DNA from: Heterobilharzia americana
Taxonomy: Eukaryota; Platyhelminthes; Trematoda; Strigeidida; Schistosomatidae
Direction: 5' to 3'
Assembly (NCBI GenBank): GCA_944470555.2
Contig: OX104130.1
Location: 66,531,160-66,595,159, forward strand
DNA length: 64,000 bases
The notes below the pieces were generated by a model. That model worked only from the letters and a program-made list of their open reading frames with translations, made no database searches and was not told the DNA's origin. Within the stretch, counting starts at the first letter, position 1. Every line of letters starts with the position of its first letter. Positions 54,570 through 64,000 of the stretch are shown in pieces. A program made the translations under genes and the position numbers.

Positions 54570-57500
54570 TTTTTCTAGGTGATTGTTTTGTGGTCAGTTC
54601 TTATCCCTTGCCTCAGAAACATCCCAAGTTCCCCAATCGATGTTCCAAGTCTATAATGTGTCAGTGAATACAGATCACTACTTAAAATTCTAAACTTCTT
54701 GCAAATATTTTTCAACCTCCATAAGTGTTCAGGAGTGCAGCACCGTAGAAAGCCTTTAAAATTTTGTATTGGTAAATAATCCCTCAAAATTGTTAGCCTA
54801 CGGATTTAGGAAATACAACAATGATACTGGCCATACTTTAACGAACTCGTTCGACAGGAGGCGTACAGCCAGTCATCCACGCCATTTTCAGGTTTTCTTG
54901 TTGTATTCCGCTGCCAATACACGATCCCTCAGTCGGCAGAAGGTTTTCTATATGTTAGCGCAATCTATCGATCGTACTATTCTTACCCGATTGCTTTATT
55001 ATTTTTTTTCTTGGTCTGGTACTCGTGAGTATTGTGCGGGTACTAGGAATCAATGGCTGATCTTCTCGTTGGCCAAGAACTAATAGAGGAAACTTCTGAA
55101 TTGTGATGGCAATCGAAATTGGTTTGAGAATATGCATTTTTTGAGGACTATCCACTCATTATCTAACTGGACGTAAGGATATTTAAATTTGGGAATCCTT
55201 GACTTACATGGTGAGATATGAGTTTTTAGACTTTATTTTAGGAGTGCTTGGGAAAATACATAAACATTAGGACACGAACCTGAAACTGAAGTACTTTCAG
55301 CTTCACCCAAGTAGCTTCATGTATTTTTTCCAGTGGTCGTCTTAGTATGTGAGGCCCGCTTATGGCGCACAAATTCCCCAACGATTTCCTTGTGAAAATA
55401 TTTTGACTGTGTTGATTTTGCAGTCTTACTCACCCAGTATATATTTGTACAAGAGCAAAAGATGAACCTTATGGAGCCCTGAAAAATCTGTGGCCAAACG
55501 TCGACAAATCCAGCTGAATTTGGGAACAATCAATCAGTGGGAACCCCTGACTACATAAAGATCAGAAACACGTTCATATGCTGAAACTAGGTCCCCGTTA
55601 AAACTCTTCAGAGAGCGGAACGTTCAAACTTGCTTGGCCGTATCGGTTTTCCTGCCGCTGGTCCACTATACTTTCATGGTGGTGATGCTTGCTCCTTCAT
55701 TAACTCTGGGTGCGAGGGCCACGCTATCATAAGTAGCGTGCAGAGTTTAAAAGATATTATCTTTAACACTTCAGAGTCCACTGAAGGCCCAAATGTTTTT
55801 GAAATTGTGGGGATTTTTGGAGGAATTGCACAAATAAACACAGGGTGCTAGAGTTAAGGGTAGTCTCCTGGTGTTTTTGTGGTCCAGGTAGTTCATGTGT
55901 GGTATTTTGAAGGTCCATCATCCCTGTAACCGCACTGCGGCTCTGCAGCCCTGTTAGCACTGATAGTGTCGAACCCGCTTTGCTATCACATAATCACTGT
56001 ACTCTGCTCTCAACCTATGGCATTTCAGCACCCTTTTGAGCTGGGCGTTCTCTTGAATTGTGCCGGATACCAAAAAATACTGTTGTCCGAAAGCAAAAAT
56101 TGACGACGACAGTCGCTATAGATCACGCGGAAAGCTGTTAAAGCTGAGGCGCCCTCTTATCCACTAACAGAAAGTATTCAGGTACGCACTCGCGTCAACA
56201 TCAGCCATCATGCCACGTTTGTGCTTTATGTGGAAGTGAGAGAGTAATTATCATACCATTGGTCATGATATTTTCTTTGCCACAGCGAGTCGAACTTTGC
56301 TACGACGCACAAGTATCTTCGGACGGGCCCATGACATCGGTAGGGGAGTATCTGGCCCACCGACCATCGGTGAGAACTACTACGGGATGTCACTGAGACT
56401 GGACTCTCTAAGGACCCTCTTGTGGAGATAGTGGTAGACAAAATACCAGCCTCGAGGCTAAAGCGAAACATGGAACGTCGCTCACAAGTCGGGGGAGGGT
56501 ATTGCACAGGTAAAAGCTTCTGGAGGAGCAGTTAGATGTCGGGAGAGTGTAGATCTCCGAGGAATCGACGTAACATCAAAGTACGTGGTATGGGAGGTGG
56601 CCTCGAGCAAACATTGTTGAATAGCTTGAGGCAAAGCACAAGAAAGTATGTAGATTCATGGCACGGATAAAATTTACTAACCAGAGAGTGAGCGTTAAAA
56701 AGGCCGCAACTAGGTAAAGGCGAGGGGACTGGAAATTGTTGAAGCTTTAGAGCCAACTCTAATGGAGCTCAGCATCCATCACCCCACGTACCAACAACTT
56801 GAGCAGTTTCTAACTTTACCTAGTGTAGTAGAAATCCACGGAATGCACGTAACTCTTGGTATGGTTTCCGGCTACTTTCCGTAGGTTCAGACTTGGGTCC
56901 AGCGGTACTTAGCTTGATGGAATTCCGTTTGATTCCGTCAGCACCAATAGTTTCTCGTCTACTAGAGTACTCACTCGTGATGACGTTTTCTTATTCCACA
57001 ACTACTTTAGAAGGGTTTCCATGAGAGGACTGTGACGGTTTTCCAACGCCGTTGTGTCGGCGAAAACTTTAGTACACTCAGAAATAAGCTGACCCACATA
57101 AGATTGGACGTTGTGGTACTGAGGTGACTGGGTGAAATGCGTTCATATGTCACCGCAGTTGTTGTAGTTAATTAGGTCTTGTGGGGCGTGTAACGGAATA
57201 AATGATTTGAAAATCCCTCCTGAGCACCCCACTTGACAGTGTTGACATTTATCTGAATACTTTTACCGTCACTATGGAAATTGTGCCTTTGGCCCCAACC
57301 GATGTAATGTTGTTTTGTCAGTTAACAGTCTTCGTTGACTTTACATTCATGATTTGTCTTCATTTGATTGAGACTTGTCATAAATGCTTCGCTTTACTGT
57401 TGTGTGATCCTGGACCTTTGACATCGGGGCATTGTTTTACTACTGCCAACATTTTGTTTCGGCTCAACCTACGGTTGTGCTTTGATTTGATTGCTTATCC

Positions 57501-58595
57501 TTCGACTGGCTACTAGAAACGTTTGTCCGTTGATTTGATTCTGGCGGACAGCGTTTTTGATTCCGTCTTGTGGGGGATAGCCTTGTTTGTTCTCAGTACG
57601 TACTCGTGACCTAGAACGTCTGGAGTGAATAGTTGCTCGGCAATTTTGAAGTATCCTTCTAATTTACATATAACTTATTGTTGCCTTGAAAGTACAGCGG
57701 ATTTATTAGGAAGCCATCACCGATTCACTGCAAGCCATGTATTTGATGTCGCTGTTTCTTTCTTTGACTATGCGCCACTCATCGAAGTTCGGGAACTTTA
57801 AAGCGGAAAGCAGGAACTAGTATGGATCGCATTACCTTGGCACCTTTGAGTTGTTACCCGGATTCCGAAAATTATAACTGAGTTTCGGTCGTTAAAGACA
57901 AAATGGCTTGGTTTTGCTGTCCCCTATATATTATTTTGGTCCTGTTATATCCTACGAAACTATTAGACATCCGGAACGGAGACAATATGCAGGCATAACT
58001 GACAACTAACTTTGTATGTAAGAGTCACCGATTGCTCCCCGGGACGGATAGAGAAGAGACCGAAGCTGGATGGAAGAGTTTAGCCCTCCAAGTACAGTGA
58101 TCAATCCCAAAACACGTGGATGCGTACGAACATGAAGTTTGACCTTGTCCTCAATTTGGGACACTAACTTAGTAAGGGTAAACGTTGACCGGTCAACGAA
58201 TCACATTACAAATGGGGGCAGAAAATGAGCTACTAGTCGTGCCAAAAAATGGTGTGAGAATGACAAATTAAACGTATTCGGATCAATAATGTTTTGTGCG
58301 AAACTGGGCCTCACAAAATGATCAACTTGAGGCTGCGCTGTGAACTGACTGTTTGTTTGCTGACTAACTACTGGAAACTTTTATTGATTAGTTTAGTTCT
58401 TTTGGAGTCAATTTTCATCCCATTTGTTGGGCATTATGTTGCTGATTCTCAGGCACCTGACAATTGTATTTAGTTGATCACCTTTTGCTGTGTGGTACAT
58501 TTTCATGCCAGAGATCTTTGTGGACCGCATAATTACCCAGCGTCATTGTTGAGGTACTTTTTTGATTTGATATACCTTGTTGCTGTCCAATAGCA
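54570..58595. other. Unassigned region left of the gypsy pol
   Basis: Higher GC than the introns. Short minus frames at 54575-54787, 54955-55155, 56226-56507 and 56532-56756 have no domain I recognise. By position this could hold the 3' part and LTR of the Ty3/gypsy element at 58.6-61.05 kb. I could not find matching LTR ends by eye. Confidence 0.35.
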
Positions 58596-58599
58596 CCAC

Positions 58600-61060
58600 A
58601 GACGTCCTACAAATCTATCGTTGGGCTATGGAGTCAAATGGTGTTTTGATATTGTTGAAAATAATTCTTGACTGTGTGTGCCTCAAGGACGCTCCGGAAA
58701 CCATACAGCAGAACGCAGTAGTTTATCTGGATCGCGTTATCTTGATCCCTTTAATTGTTTCCTGGGTTCAGACCAAAATGATCGGGTCCTGGTCTTTACA
58801 AGTTGTCTGTTGCTAAAGTAAAATGTTATCCAGTCAGGGATAATTCAGTCCATTAAACCAACTTGACAACATGGAAACCAACATCCTGTCCGTCATTGGA
58901 GTGCATGCCAAAGAGAAATGGCGGCAACTTATCATCATTCTTTGCTGCTATCGATGCGTTCTTAAGCTGTCGATAGGACCTTGCAACAATGCCATTGAAA
59001 TTAGGATGATAGAGAGTAGTTGTTACGTGGTTGATCCTGGGAACTTAGGTTAGTTGCTAAAATAGACAACTCTCGAAACGTGCACCTCTGCTTGCAGTAA
59101 GCTAACTTGCATCACCTGGGTCAGAAATTCCATGCTGGAAGAAATTTTTTGATGCTTTGTCACTGGGTATGTCTTGCGAAAGTATCGCTATTGGCCACCT
59201 CATGAACTTGTCCATGATGTTAGAGTGTAGTCAAAGCCGTTTGGTAGAGGTAATGGCTCGGTAATGTCGACACCCACATGGTCGGACCTACCGCCTGGTG
59301 CCAGAAACTGGCTGATGGTTGAAAGAATATGCCTCTGTGCGTTTGACCTCCGGTATTCTGTGAAGGCTATGGACCGTTGTCGAAGATCTCGATTCATAAT
59401 TGTCCTGATTTGGGTTAAATGCCAGGATAAACAGTTACGTGCAGCTTAGAGAAGACTAATTGTCTTACTGGCAGAGGCATAAATGGGTGTTACTTCCGCC
59501 TAGACTCGTCACAAATGGAGGATAGAGAGTAGCTTGGCATAATTTATTGAATGATGTAGTACAGTGTTCAGATTGCATTTTAGTCTCTTCAAGTTCACAC
59601 CCACTGACCACAAAACTGTCGTCCCTACAAAGTCGAATCGAGCGGTTTCTATGACATCTATATACATGTTAGATGAAGCATCATTTGCCTCAATTCTATC
59701 GCCTTTAACATCCTTTGTTTTGAAGATGAATTGCGAAATGAATTTCCATTGCTATATTTTTCGTGGTGACCAGTTGTAACACTCCAACACTGGTCGTCTT
59801 CGCAGGAGGCGTGAGATTTGTGAATACTCTAGAAACGCAACTTTCTGTCAAATGTCCGAAGTGCGTGATAGCTAAGTAGACAGTCAGCAACTCTGCGTCA
59901 GATGCACTTTATCGAGGCTGTGGAGTATTGCTCCTTTTCGAAAAGGTGACGGTAATCACCAAACGTGGGTACACTGATGGAAGACTGTATTTAGAGCCTT
60001 ATTTGAATCACCTCTCGTGATTACTTATTTTGCTTCTGGATCGTGGCAAAAGAAGAGAGTTTCAGAACTTGGGGCGTTCTTCCGTTTGTCAAAGGTGCCA
60101 GCTGCCACTCGGATTGTGTGAAGTGCCCTAGCCCGACCCTGGGGTGGATCTGTGAGTTACTGATCTACTCTGGCTCAGTTGGGCATAAAACCCTAGGATG
60201 CATTTATAAACTCATTGGGCCTTCGTAGCTTACGGAAAGAATCTGGGAGGGGTTCTTCTTTGATTGCATCTACTTCCTGTGGGACTTTTTCCTCGCCGTC
60301 AGTATTCCGCGTCCCGAAAACTACTGTGAATACCTCCAGAATTCACATTTCAGAGGATTACCAGTTTGGCCACCTTCACGTAATCGTTCTAAAAATGCCC
60401 CCAGATAAATTGGTCCTTCCGTTTCAGATGTACTGGTGACTAGTAAGTCGTCTACATGGGTATTGACGGGCAGTAAACCATGAAGTACCTGATCTCTACA
60501 CGTCCGGAAGGTTGGAACAGTGTTTGTTAGACCAGGCGGCATAAAAAACAATTTGAATGATCCGAAGGGAGTAATGGCTGACGTTCTTGGAAGATCATTA
60601 GGTTCCGCGGAGGCGTGTTGACAAGTTCGCACCAAGTTGACTTTTGAGAAAACGTTTACTTTCGTCATCAAGCTAATAGGATCATGTATGTCAGGGAAAG
60701 GAAGTTGGTTGGCGACGACACCTTTACTTAGCGCTTAATAGTCACTGCGACGTGGCGCATTTTCTGATGTCATTTCGAGAACCACGTGGAGGGGTTTTGA
60801 CCAGGGGCTCTTGGCAGGGCATGCACCTTCCGGCCCCAAAAGCTAATCAAATTCCCGCCCTACCATCTGCTATCTTTTGGGACGGAGTCATCCAGTTTCT
60901 GACGCGATAGATGGATCATTGGCAACAACATGTTATCACTGTGCACCTCATCAAGGTCCTCCTGCAACCTCTTTTGTGTCAGCTTGAAAAAATTTGTGCA
61001 AGGAGGAACCGTGCACGGGTGTTAGGTGCTCAAAGAGGTAGGGTTATCCGAGATAGGTAA
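58600..61060 (-). mobile_element. Decayed Ty3/gypsy retrotransposon pol
   Basis: Minus-strand order RT, RNase H, integrase. RT at 60671-60321: VNVFSKVNLVRTCQ (motif A region), TPFGSFKLFFMPPGLTNT and THVDDLLVTSTS (YIDD changed to HVDD). 60300-60190 reads LPDSFRKLRR and FINASWGFMPN. The RNase H region at 59890-59705 begins AVYLAI-like, with VFTNLTPPA. Integrase at 59397-58860 has APGGRSDHVGVDITEPLPLP and, after frameshifts, an NGIV-R-YRQLK block. This domain order is diagnostic for Ty3/gypsy. Many stops make it inactive. Boundaries are approximate. Confidence 0.75.
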
Positions 61061-61064
61061 TTCA

Positions 61065-62295
61065 AAACCACCTTATAATGACTGAATTTAAACAACAGCT
61101 CGTAGCGCTGAAGAAAATCTTCACCGGTGAAAGGAGGTGGTATGTCGGAAACGAAACAGTCCCACTTGAATGGTGTAAGAAAGCTGAAGTTTGGGGAAAA
61201 ACCCTGATTTCTTATTTATCAATATCCAACCCATTGGCCTCTTTGAGCATCAAGGTTTGGCTCTGATCATGTTCTTTGGAAGGTGCTAGTGGGGTAATGG
61301 CTACGTCAGCCTACGTGTCAGTCACAAACTGTGCTCATGTCTGCACATCCGTCACCCGAAGCGAACGAATGTGCTGCCTGTGTGGCTGACGGCGGCAATC
61401 ATCTACAACTAGCCTCTCCGGCCGATAGGAAAACAGTGGTTTTTCAAGCCACATGGTAACAGACAATGGCACGCTATATAGCTGAGATTCTGGTGTCACC
61501 AGAACGTGTTACTTTTCGACGTTGTTCCGCCTGGAGTTTTATTAAGACTGCAGGATCTGCTTTTGTAGAACTTTGGTCACCATCTATTAATCAATTAAGC
61601 AGTCAGTTTTTGTCCATCTAAGGTTCCCTTTGCAGGGTGGCTATGCAGCATCACCCAGCTATGCTTTCTCTCCTTTTGGTATCCCATTGTACCTGCGGTC
61701 GGCAATGTCGACTAACTTCTGAGTATCACCGTCCACACCTCAAAGCGCTGATAATAGCGGGGTATTTCAAGTAAGTTTCCATAATTAAAGGTAGAAGAAT
61801 CGATGTTTGTCTCCGTTTCTGTCTCGCAAAGGGGCCTTTGTAAAAGGCTTCAGTTGTGAGGGTGCTCGGTCAACTGAATATACCTCCCTAAACAGTTGAT
61901 CGGCAACTTTCTGATCACACAAAGAACAGGTTCATATCACCAGTAGTCTTTAAACACCATGAGGTGTGGCTGGGTGGGGTTTCAAGGCCATCCCAATCAC
62001 TTGTTTGGCAGCGCATCAAAACTTTGTAACTTGGAGATAGTGTGGCTAGGTGCGGGGAGGTGTTCTGGACGGAAGTCGGTCAGCGGATAGGGCCCACGGG
62101 CTCTATATTTCGAGGGTCTTGATCACAAACTTTCATGGACACTTTTAGGATTATCTTAGATGATATTCAAAGGACCCTGGAGAAATTCTGTCTATCAGTT
62201 TGTTCGTTGGGTCAAACTAATACCTTATCAAGCTACAACCAGCAGAAGACCAACAGTTTGGCAGGTTTCATTGCTACTGAGGTAATAAAGCAATT
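61065..62295. other. Unassigned region right of the gypsy pol
   Basis: Expected position for gag/protease and 5' LTR of the minus-strand gypsy element. I cannot identify a zinc knuckle, protease motif or LTR end. Confidence 0.35.
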
Positions 62296-62299
62296 ATCA

Positions 62300-64000
62300 T
62301 CATTTCGGTAAACCATGGCGTGCAGTGTACCCGATAACGGGCATTTAGAAACAGCTAAGGGCAAGATCCCACGGGCTTGCTGTATGGTAAATATACCCTA
62401 CCAGCGTAAAGGTTTACGCAGGAAACTTTCACATGGTAGCTGCCTCATTATCTTCAAGTTTCCAATGCCTTTTGACTCTAAAAAACTTAAGCTGCGGAAC
62501 GTCGCTAGAGCCGGCTATAATTCCAAAAAATTGCTACTATGCAAGGTAGTACGCCATATCAACGTAAAAGGCACCTTAAGGATGATTTAGTCTTTCCTTC
62601 TACAATCTTAGAGGCACCTGAAAGCATAGAAGGAACACGTGACAGCAAAAAAGTGTGTAGCTTTCCTCCAGCATCGCCTGAGAAACGGACACTTGCGGAC
62701 TGTGATACGAATCCCCCACTAAACTTGACGGTTCCTGAGAATCACACTCGCAAGACTGACCACTCTGGTCGAAGTATAGTGAGCGTTCTATCAAAGGATA
62801 GGCTCAGGACCAGAAAGCCCCTAGTCAAAACCCAGGGACTTGAACCCAATGCCAACATTAGACGGAGCAATTTTAAGCGTAATTTGTCTAACAATGAAGA
62901 ATATTTCATTGTCAAAAGGGCTTCAACAAAGATACGCACCACCAAGCAACATGAACTGTTGCCTCGGAATAAAAAGCTCTTAACTCATTTTCGTGGTCAC
63001 AACTCAGATTTTAATGGCTGGTATTACGCTACTATTTATCGCTTCGGCGAACTGATGAACCGCAACATGCCACCATCAAGCATTGGAACTAATCACGCGG
63101 GGTCTTATCATCCCTACCAGAACAAGGGATCGGGGCAATACCCATATGATCATGACCCTAAGGCTGGGTACATCACCCCACCTGCCAACTACGTTAAAAC
63201 ACCTTGGCCTCGGGATTTTTCGGGGTCACCAAACGTTATGTACGACCTTTGGTATCCAACTATCAGTTCACAGGCCCGAACTTGCAGACGTCCAGACTGG
63301 TGCCCACCAACAACGAACTTCATCATGCGATATCAGTAGGGAGCAAAGACACGTTGACGAGTGAGCCGTCCCATCCAATAGACCTAGATGTCGCAAATCC
63401 ACCCATTGTCCTGTCAACACAAACCAATAGGGAGTCCCAGTTCGCTTCTAACACACACCACACATCACCTTAGGCACACTACATGGAAATGTGCGTAATG
63501 AGATGGGTATAACTGATATTGTATGTAAGTTCATCAGTCATAGAAACCTATTTACGTTGTAACTCATTAACGCACGCTCCCCACCTAAGAAAATATCTGC
63601 CCTTAGAACAACGGTTCTAATCACCAAACCGACGATACTACCTATAACTGAATCATGGTGTCTATCTAGCATCCTCGGTGCAGACTTACCTATCGATGGA
63701 TACACCCTCTATCGCACTAATCGAGGTTATAAGCGTGGAGGTGGCTGTCTCATTTATATATGTAACGAAGTTACGGCAAATAGGGCCGAAAACAATATAC
63801 TAAATGCAGTGCCCAACTCACCGTGGGCCACCTTACATGGTGACAAATACGAAGTGCTTGTAGACTGCGTATCTCGAGCGCCATGTTTAACAGCGGAAAC
63901 GAATAAACTCCCAGCTAAATCATTTACCCACGCTTCCTCATATGGTGCCAATTTCAACTTGATTACAGGTGACTTCAGCCTTCCCGAAATTAACTGGATA
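62300..64000 (+). mobile_element. CR1/jockey-like LINE, 5' part, runs off window
   Basis: ORF1 (about 62315-63339) followed by ORF2 beginning near 63480. ORF2 encodes LINARSPPKKISALRTTVL, then TESWCLSSI, GYTLYRTNRGYKRGGGCLIY and LITGDFSLPEINW. This is an EN domain with the TE-W and GDF-P-I-W motifs of CR1-type LINEs (the usual N of GDFN is S here). One in-frame TAA at 63570-63572 is the main visible lesion in ORF2. The rest of ORF2 lies right of the window. Confidence 0.78.
62539..63339 (+). CDS. LINE ORF1 protein (main open part)
   Basis: Open frame of 266 codons starting MQGSTPYQRKRHLKDDLVFP. It is basic, with a Tyr/Gly/Pro/His-rich stretch (NHAGSYHPYQNKGSGQYPYD). I see no RRM or zinc knuckle. 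A 91-codon frame at 62315-62590 in another frame contains a related PYQRK box and may be the original N-terminus after a frameshift. Its position before an EN-type ORF2 on the same strand supports ORF1 of the same element. Function (RNA-binding chaperone) is inferred from family position only. Confidence 0.6.
   Translation: MQGSTPYQRKRHLKDDLVFPSTILEAPESIEGTRDSKKVCSFPPASPEKRTLADCDTNPPLNLTVPENHTRKTDHSGRSIVSVLSKDRLRTRKPLVKTQGLEPNANIRRSNFKRNLSNNEEYFIVKRASTKIRTTKQHELLPRNKKLLTHFRGHNSDFNGWYYATIYRFGELMNRNMPPSSIGTNHAGSYHPYQNKGSGQYPYDHDPKAGYITPPANYVKTPWPRDFSGSPNVMYDLWYPTISSQARTCRRPDWCPPTTNFIMRYQ

Noticed and set aside
57274..57516. 80-codon plus-strand open frame between gypsy and unassigned DNA
   Set aside because: Low-complexity hydrophobic translation with no motif, in a region probably belonging to a decayed retrotransposon.
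1..64000. CRISPR arrays, bacterial operons, rRNA genes
   Set aside because: No spaced direct-repeat array, no compact operon layout and no rRNA-like sequence was seen. The intron-exon gene and trematode repeats mark this as eukaryotic DNA.

Overview
The window looks like genomic DNA of a blood fluke (Schistosoma or a close trematode). It is AT-rich and intron-heavy. It carries hammerhead-ribozyme retroposons of the SMalpha type, RTE-clade LINEs with SR2-like domains, many Penelope-like (PLE) fragments, and one gene with the schistosome habit of tiny 5' introns followed by very large ones. The genus is an inference from repeats and gene structure, and I cannot name the species.

Only one host gene is recognisable. 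It is a full-type ABCB/P-glycoprotein (multidrug-resistance-like) transporter on the minus strand. Its start codon is at 52995 and it runs off the left edge. I resolve 12 exons (52995 down to 1437, 700 codons, all joined in frame): N-terminus, complete TMD1, complete NBD1 with all catalytic motifs, the acidic linker, and the first part of TMD2. The rest of TMD2 and NBD2 lie beyond position 1. Introns 1 and 2 are 38 and 32 nt. Introns 3 to 11 are 2.1 to 12.5 kb and are packed with mobile elements. No exon is interrupted.

Elements in the introns: (a) SMalpha-like hammerhead retroposons; (b) a second tRNA-headed hammerhead SINE family ('family B') with at least 14 copies; (c) a third tRNA-headed SINE ('family C'); (d) PLE fragments with RT and GIY-YIG domains; (e) RTE LINEs, three of which are near-identical and share the same lesions; (f) a second LINE family ('LINE-B'). 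Several SINE copies form head-to-head fold-back dimers. Two nested insertions sit at the same target site in two different PLE copies, with target-site duplications.

Upstream of the transporter (53-64 kb) I see no host gene. About 58.6-61.05 kb is a decayed Ty3/gypsy pol on the minus strand (RT, RNase H, integrase). From about 62.3 kb to the right edge is a CR1/jockey-like LINE on the plus strand, with ORF1 and the start of an endonuclease ORF2. The stretches between are unexplained.
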